Below are positions 60,865-64,000 of a DNA stretch of 64,000 nt, one piece after another. The position numbers were made by a program, and so were the translations under genes. The notes under the pieces were generated by a model. It did no database searches. It saw only the letters and a list, made by a program, of their open reading frames with translations, and was not told the origin of the DNA. The DNA is from Enoplolaimus lenunculus (taxonomy: Eukaryota; Nematoda; Enoplea; Enoplida; Thoracostomopsidae). Location: positions 248,001 to 312,000 of the forward strand of contig JASANG010003345.1 of NCBI GenBank assembly GCA_030248215.1, given 5' to 3'. Numbering within the stretch: position 1 is the stretch's first letter; each line of letters opens with the position of its first letter.

Positions 60865-63598
60865 CTATACTTTACGCGTAAGAAATTCAGATTGTCGCTC
60901 GTCCGGTATTGGGACATCACAATGATAATAATGATAATGTTGTTCTTTGCTCCGAGTTGTGTTTCCATTGTTACCCGAATTCGACTTTCCGGTATGCAGT
61001 GCCCATTTTGCAAGCGGAACGATTACTTTACGTACAATCATTAACACTACTATTGCAATTATGACATATAGTAATATTTCAATGATAATAGCAACTGCGT
61101 CGGATACAGAATTAACCCCGTTAAACCAATTTTTAGGATTAAATTTGCTTAGGAACCAAGAAAATCCACTTGTCGCCGGAATGTTTTCGTTGCACCCATG
61201 ACATGTTCCAACGTTTTCGACAAACTTATGTTTGAGTTGAAACCAAACTAGTGGTTCGGAGACATAGCTGGATAATTTGCATAGCTTATGCTCGGGTTTA
61301 CGAGCAGGATGGATACAGACTAGCCTAGAAGAGCTAATATGGCTTGGTAGTGGTAATATTTCGGTATAGTTTGCGGCAAACGGTAAATTAGTAGAAACAC
61401 TAAGCACAACGTCAATATTTTTCAAATTCGGTGGATTTTGAAACACTTGGATCAGAAAAGCGCCGTAGGATTGGATTAAGGTAATGTTTAGGAATCGGTT
61501 TGAATGCCTATCGAGACGAATTGAGACGTAAAATTGTTGGACGTAACTTGCGGTTAAATGGCTGACAACGTTAATTTTTTGACGTAACGCGAGTTCAAAA
61601 TCAAGGACCGGAGCACTGCCTTGTTTATGGGATAGAACTAATGCAGTAGGTGCTATGGTGTTTGGAGATAGGGCGAGAGTTCTGATATACCTTGCATCTA
61701 AGGTCGCAACGTCGGAAGCTTCAAAATTTGGCAAATTATTAGGCTGAGACAAATTCGTTCCAGCTGATTTTAGACAATATACATGCGAGTCTAAATCATA
61801 GCTATCTAAGTAGCGTTGGTGCTTACAGTTGATAACTTTAGGCTGATGATGTTTAGATAGTTTTCCTTGGCCATTGCTCAGTTCCCATATGCCGTCTGAG
61901 GGGTGAGACGTGGAATGTGATGGATTATCAAATCGTAGGGCACCAAATCGATTTAAATTTGATTGTTGAATATCGTTCATTGGTGATAATTCTAGAAGCC
62001 GGAACATAGGCTGTTGGTGGCTTCCGGTTTCGGTCTCAGTTCCGGATGTATGCTCCGGATGCATTCGATATGCGTAAAGCTGCGATTGTAACCGATATAG
62101 TGCGTGACTCGCTTTTGCAAACACAAACATATCTGCAACGTTTTCGTAGCCGTTCAAATGTAAATAGTTGCCTTTGTACGGTAAAATTTGCCTGTTGTAA
62201 TGCCGAAATAACGCCCAACGGTCGCTCAGGTACGCATAGATTGTTATTGATACGTTTACTGATGGTATAGGGGGTCCAAGCTTAATAGATGTGTAGAGGC
62301 GATTGTCATAAGGTTCCACCCGGACCTGGCAACAAAGAGATGCCGAACCTTTGTGGGTAGGGCATCCAGTGCTCAGAGCGTTAGCGTGGTAAACGTTGTA
62401 GCATAGTTGACCTTTTTGTGGATTATTTGGATGACACGGTTGAGATTTATGCGCAGGGGTGCAGAAAGTGTCACCCCCTGGGCAATCACATTTACACTCA
62501 GATTGCAGCTGAGGTATGCCAAATTGATACCGGTCTCTGATTGGATATTGTTCGACGAACCGGTGATATTCAACGGCGTAAAATAGCGAATGGATTGGTG
62601 TGTTTTGAGGCTGTGGAAATGATTCTACAATTTGGTTAGTTAACTGTGATGACGTGTTCGTTGCGGCGGTTGGCGAATCACTTTCGAGATCGACCTGGAA
62701 CAGGATATATCATTGACACCAGTCCTCCTGATACCAATGCTCGAAGACTTAAATGGCACTAGTATTTTGATTAGTGCAATGCCGTCCGGCCGGGATGGTG
62801 TCCTCCAACACTGTGCCACATTATACATGAATTGCCGTACGACACCGGATAGCAGTGCAAACTAAATTATAATTAAAAACTTTAAACCCTTCCAGACCTC
62901 GTCAATAAATGGTCTTCTAACTATTTTTTTCTAACTAAACGTTCCCACGTTACGGATGTTAAAACTGTGTAAAATTTATATATACATACAAAAAGACAAA
63001 AACCTGCTCCAGTCTTCTGATGGCTCTTACAAAATCACTTTGCCTCGGTGGTATCGCCATGGGCCCGTGGCCATAGGGCACCCTGAGGGCTCAGCCCCCT
63101 AGAAAACGTTTACCCCTCATCTCTAAAAGTTTCACTCCCCGTTATATATAAGCTATTTATTACGAACGCGTGCACCTGCTGAAATGTTCTGGTGTTTCGC
63201 TTTGCATTTTGAGCTGGCTACGCGCCTGTGCACGATCCGGTATTCACTGAACGAACCATTCGAACTAGGAGACTAACCTGAAAACACGACCGATGACCCA
63301 GTTCCATACGCAGTTTCACGTTTGTTGTCAACCGTAAATTGTACGAATCGTTATCATGAAAATAATATTCGCCTTCAGTAATTTTTGGCACCAATCCATG
63401 ACAGGTTACGGGTGGTTTCAAAATTTTGCTCGAACCAACGGATGCAATTGGGGTCGTTGTTATTGTTGTTTCGATCGTTGGCTCAGTGCCAAACCTTCCT
63501 TGCGACCCGTCGAGATTTAGGCACTGTGCCAAGATGGACCAGTAAATCAGTCGCCAGAGTCTGGCTGGGTTTTTGTTTACGTTCCCGATTAATAGCAT
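60865..63598 (-). CDS. EFF-1/AFF-1-like cell-cell fusion protein (fusexin)
   Basis: Two exons, 63598-63278 and 62694-60865, join in phase to 716 residues. The start has a hydrophobic signal segment (LWRLIYWSILAQC, about 14-26). The ectodomain has a dense cysteine region at 174-229 (CKCDCPGGDTFC, then C194, C205, C218 and the pair C228-C229), followed by EPYDNRLYTSIKLGPP and at least five N-glycosylation sites (e.g. NVS, NLS, NIT, NYT). A pre-membrane segment FNPKNWFNG leads to one membrane span (about 640-661, AVAIIIEILLYVIIAIVVLM) and a cytoplasmic tail of 55 residues. Size, topology, the CDCPGG cysteine block and FNPxNWF recall nematode EFF-1/AFF-1, which fuse somatic cells and are structural kin of HAP2 and class II viral fusion proteins. 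I recognise the pattern from memory, not by alignment. A HAP2-type protein or an unrelated type I glycoprotein is the alternative. A signal peptide, an intron and a full open frame suggest a working host gene. Confidence 0.72.
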
Positions 63599-64000
63599 CA
63601 CATATTGTGAAATTTGATTATTTTGAGTTATTTATTATAATTATTTTTTATAACGTTAAAATTAATTAATATTCTGAAATTTTATGTTTTTCTGAATTCC
63701 GCCTGTAACCAGGAGGTGAGGTTATACCGGGCACTGTCCCGCAGTTAAGTTGAAGAGCTAATATTTGAAAGTTGATGCTGAAAAAATATATTAAATTTTC
63801 GCAAAAACGGGGTTGGCACTCTAGTTTTGTCTGCGCGATATTTTTCAGCTATTTAGCTACAAATACACTGTATCAATCGCGGTCCGGCAAATGTTATTAT
63901 TAGGGGCGTAACAGTAAAGCGTATTCCTAAGCCTAAGCCTAAGCCTAAGCGTTGCAAAAATGTGTTCCTAAGCCTAAAGCCTAAGCATAAGCAAAAAATG
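63599..64000. other. Region upstream of the fusogen gene
   Basis: AT-rich sequence directly upstream of the start codon (63605-63680) may hold the promoter, but no clear motif is seen. From about 63900 a TTAGGC-type element begins. Confidence 0.5.
63900..64000. mobile_element. TIR element with GCCTAA hexamers, cut by the window end
   Basis: The left part only: aggggcgtaacagtaaagcg, then four GCCTAA-type units, gttgcaaaaatgtgttcc and a second array. It follows the element at 58650 base for base over most of its length. The right end lies beyond the window. Confidence 0.75.

Noticed and set aside
60865-63598. Fusogen-like gene as a viral envelope relic
   Set aside because: It has its own signal segment, an in-phase spliced intron and one full-length frame, with no LTR, gag or pol nearby, so a host gene is simpler.

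Overview
This is an animal nuclear DNA window, AT-rich, with genes cut by GT-AG introns of roughly 0.1 to 3 kb. I infer a nematode. One gene looks like the EFF-1/AFF-1 cell-fusion family, which is best known from nematodes. Many short blocks of GCCTAA/TTAGGC, the nematode telomere hexamer, are also scattered through the window. The large introns and heavy load of small transposons suggest a big repeat-rich genome, perhaps an enoplean/mermithid-type worm. That last step is inference only.

Four host genes can be assembled exon by exon. (1) An SNF1-related kinase SNRK, minus strand, 13655 down to 8941: complete kinase domain and the start of the UBA-like region, C-terminal part not found. (2) An ACK/TNK2-type tyrosine kinase, plus strand, 17547-32166: 19 exons that join in phase to 1,498 residues, with SAM-like, kinase, SH3 and CRIB regions, a proline-rich SH3 ligand and a glutamine-rich tail. 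(3) A peroxisomal acyl-CoA oxidase 3 (pristanoyl-CoA oxidase), plus strand, 47233-57127: 16 exons, about 708 residues, ending in the peroxisomal signal SKL. (4) A two-exon type I membrane protein, minus strand, 63598 down to 60865, 716 residues, called an EFF/AFF-like fusogen. SNRK and ACK diverge from a 3.9 kb intergenic region. ACOX3 and the fusogen converge. The four genes share no obvious pathway and no operon is seen.

The rest is mostly mobile DNA. 1-8940: no gene recognised, many small terminal-inverted-repeat (TIR) elements. 13656-17546: a tRNA-derived SINE, a TTAGGC-bearing element and a cluster of three palindromic elements just upstream of ACK. 32167-47232: no recognised gene; a CAATTCC-rich foldback-like block, a TA-flanked palindromic element, a fossil LTR element with a tRNA-Gln primer site (41038-45729), and one unidentified open frame. 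ACOX3 intron 2 holds two head-to-head Penelope-like element fragments with GIY-YIG nuclease motifs, forming a palindrome of about 1.7 kb. 57128-60864: nested TIR elements, including a TTAGGC element invaded by a tandem array of TTAA-flanked elements that contain a tRNA-like sequence.

The strongest leads are: TIR elements that carry telomere-type hexamers; a piggyBac-like small element with an internal tRNA-like (pol III type) sequence; Helitron-like elements with internal 154-175 bp repeats that bracket SNRK exon 4; and the Penelope palindrome. All coordinates and junctions were read by eye without alignment software.
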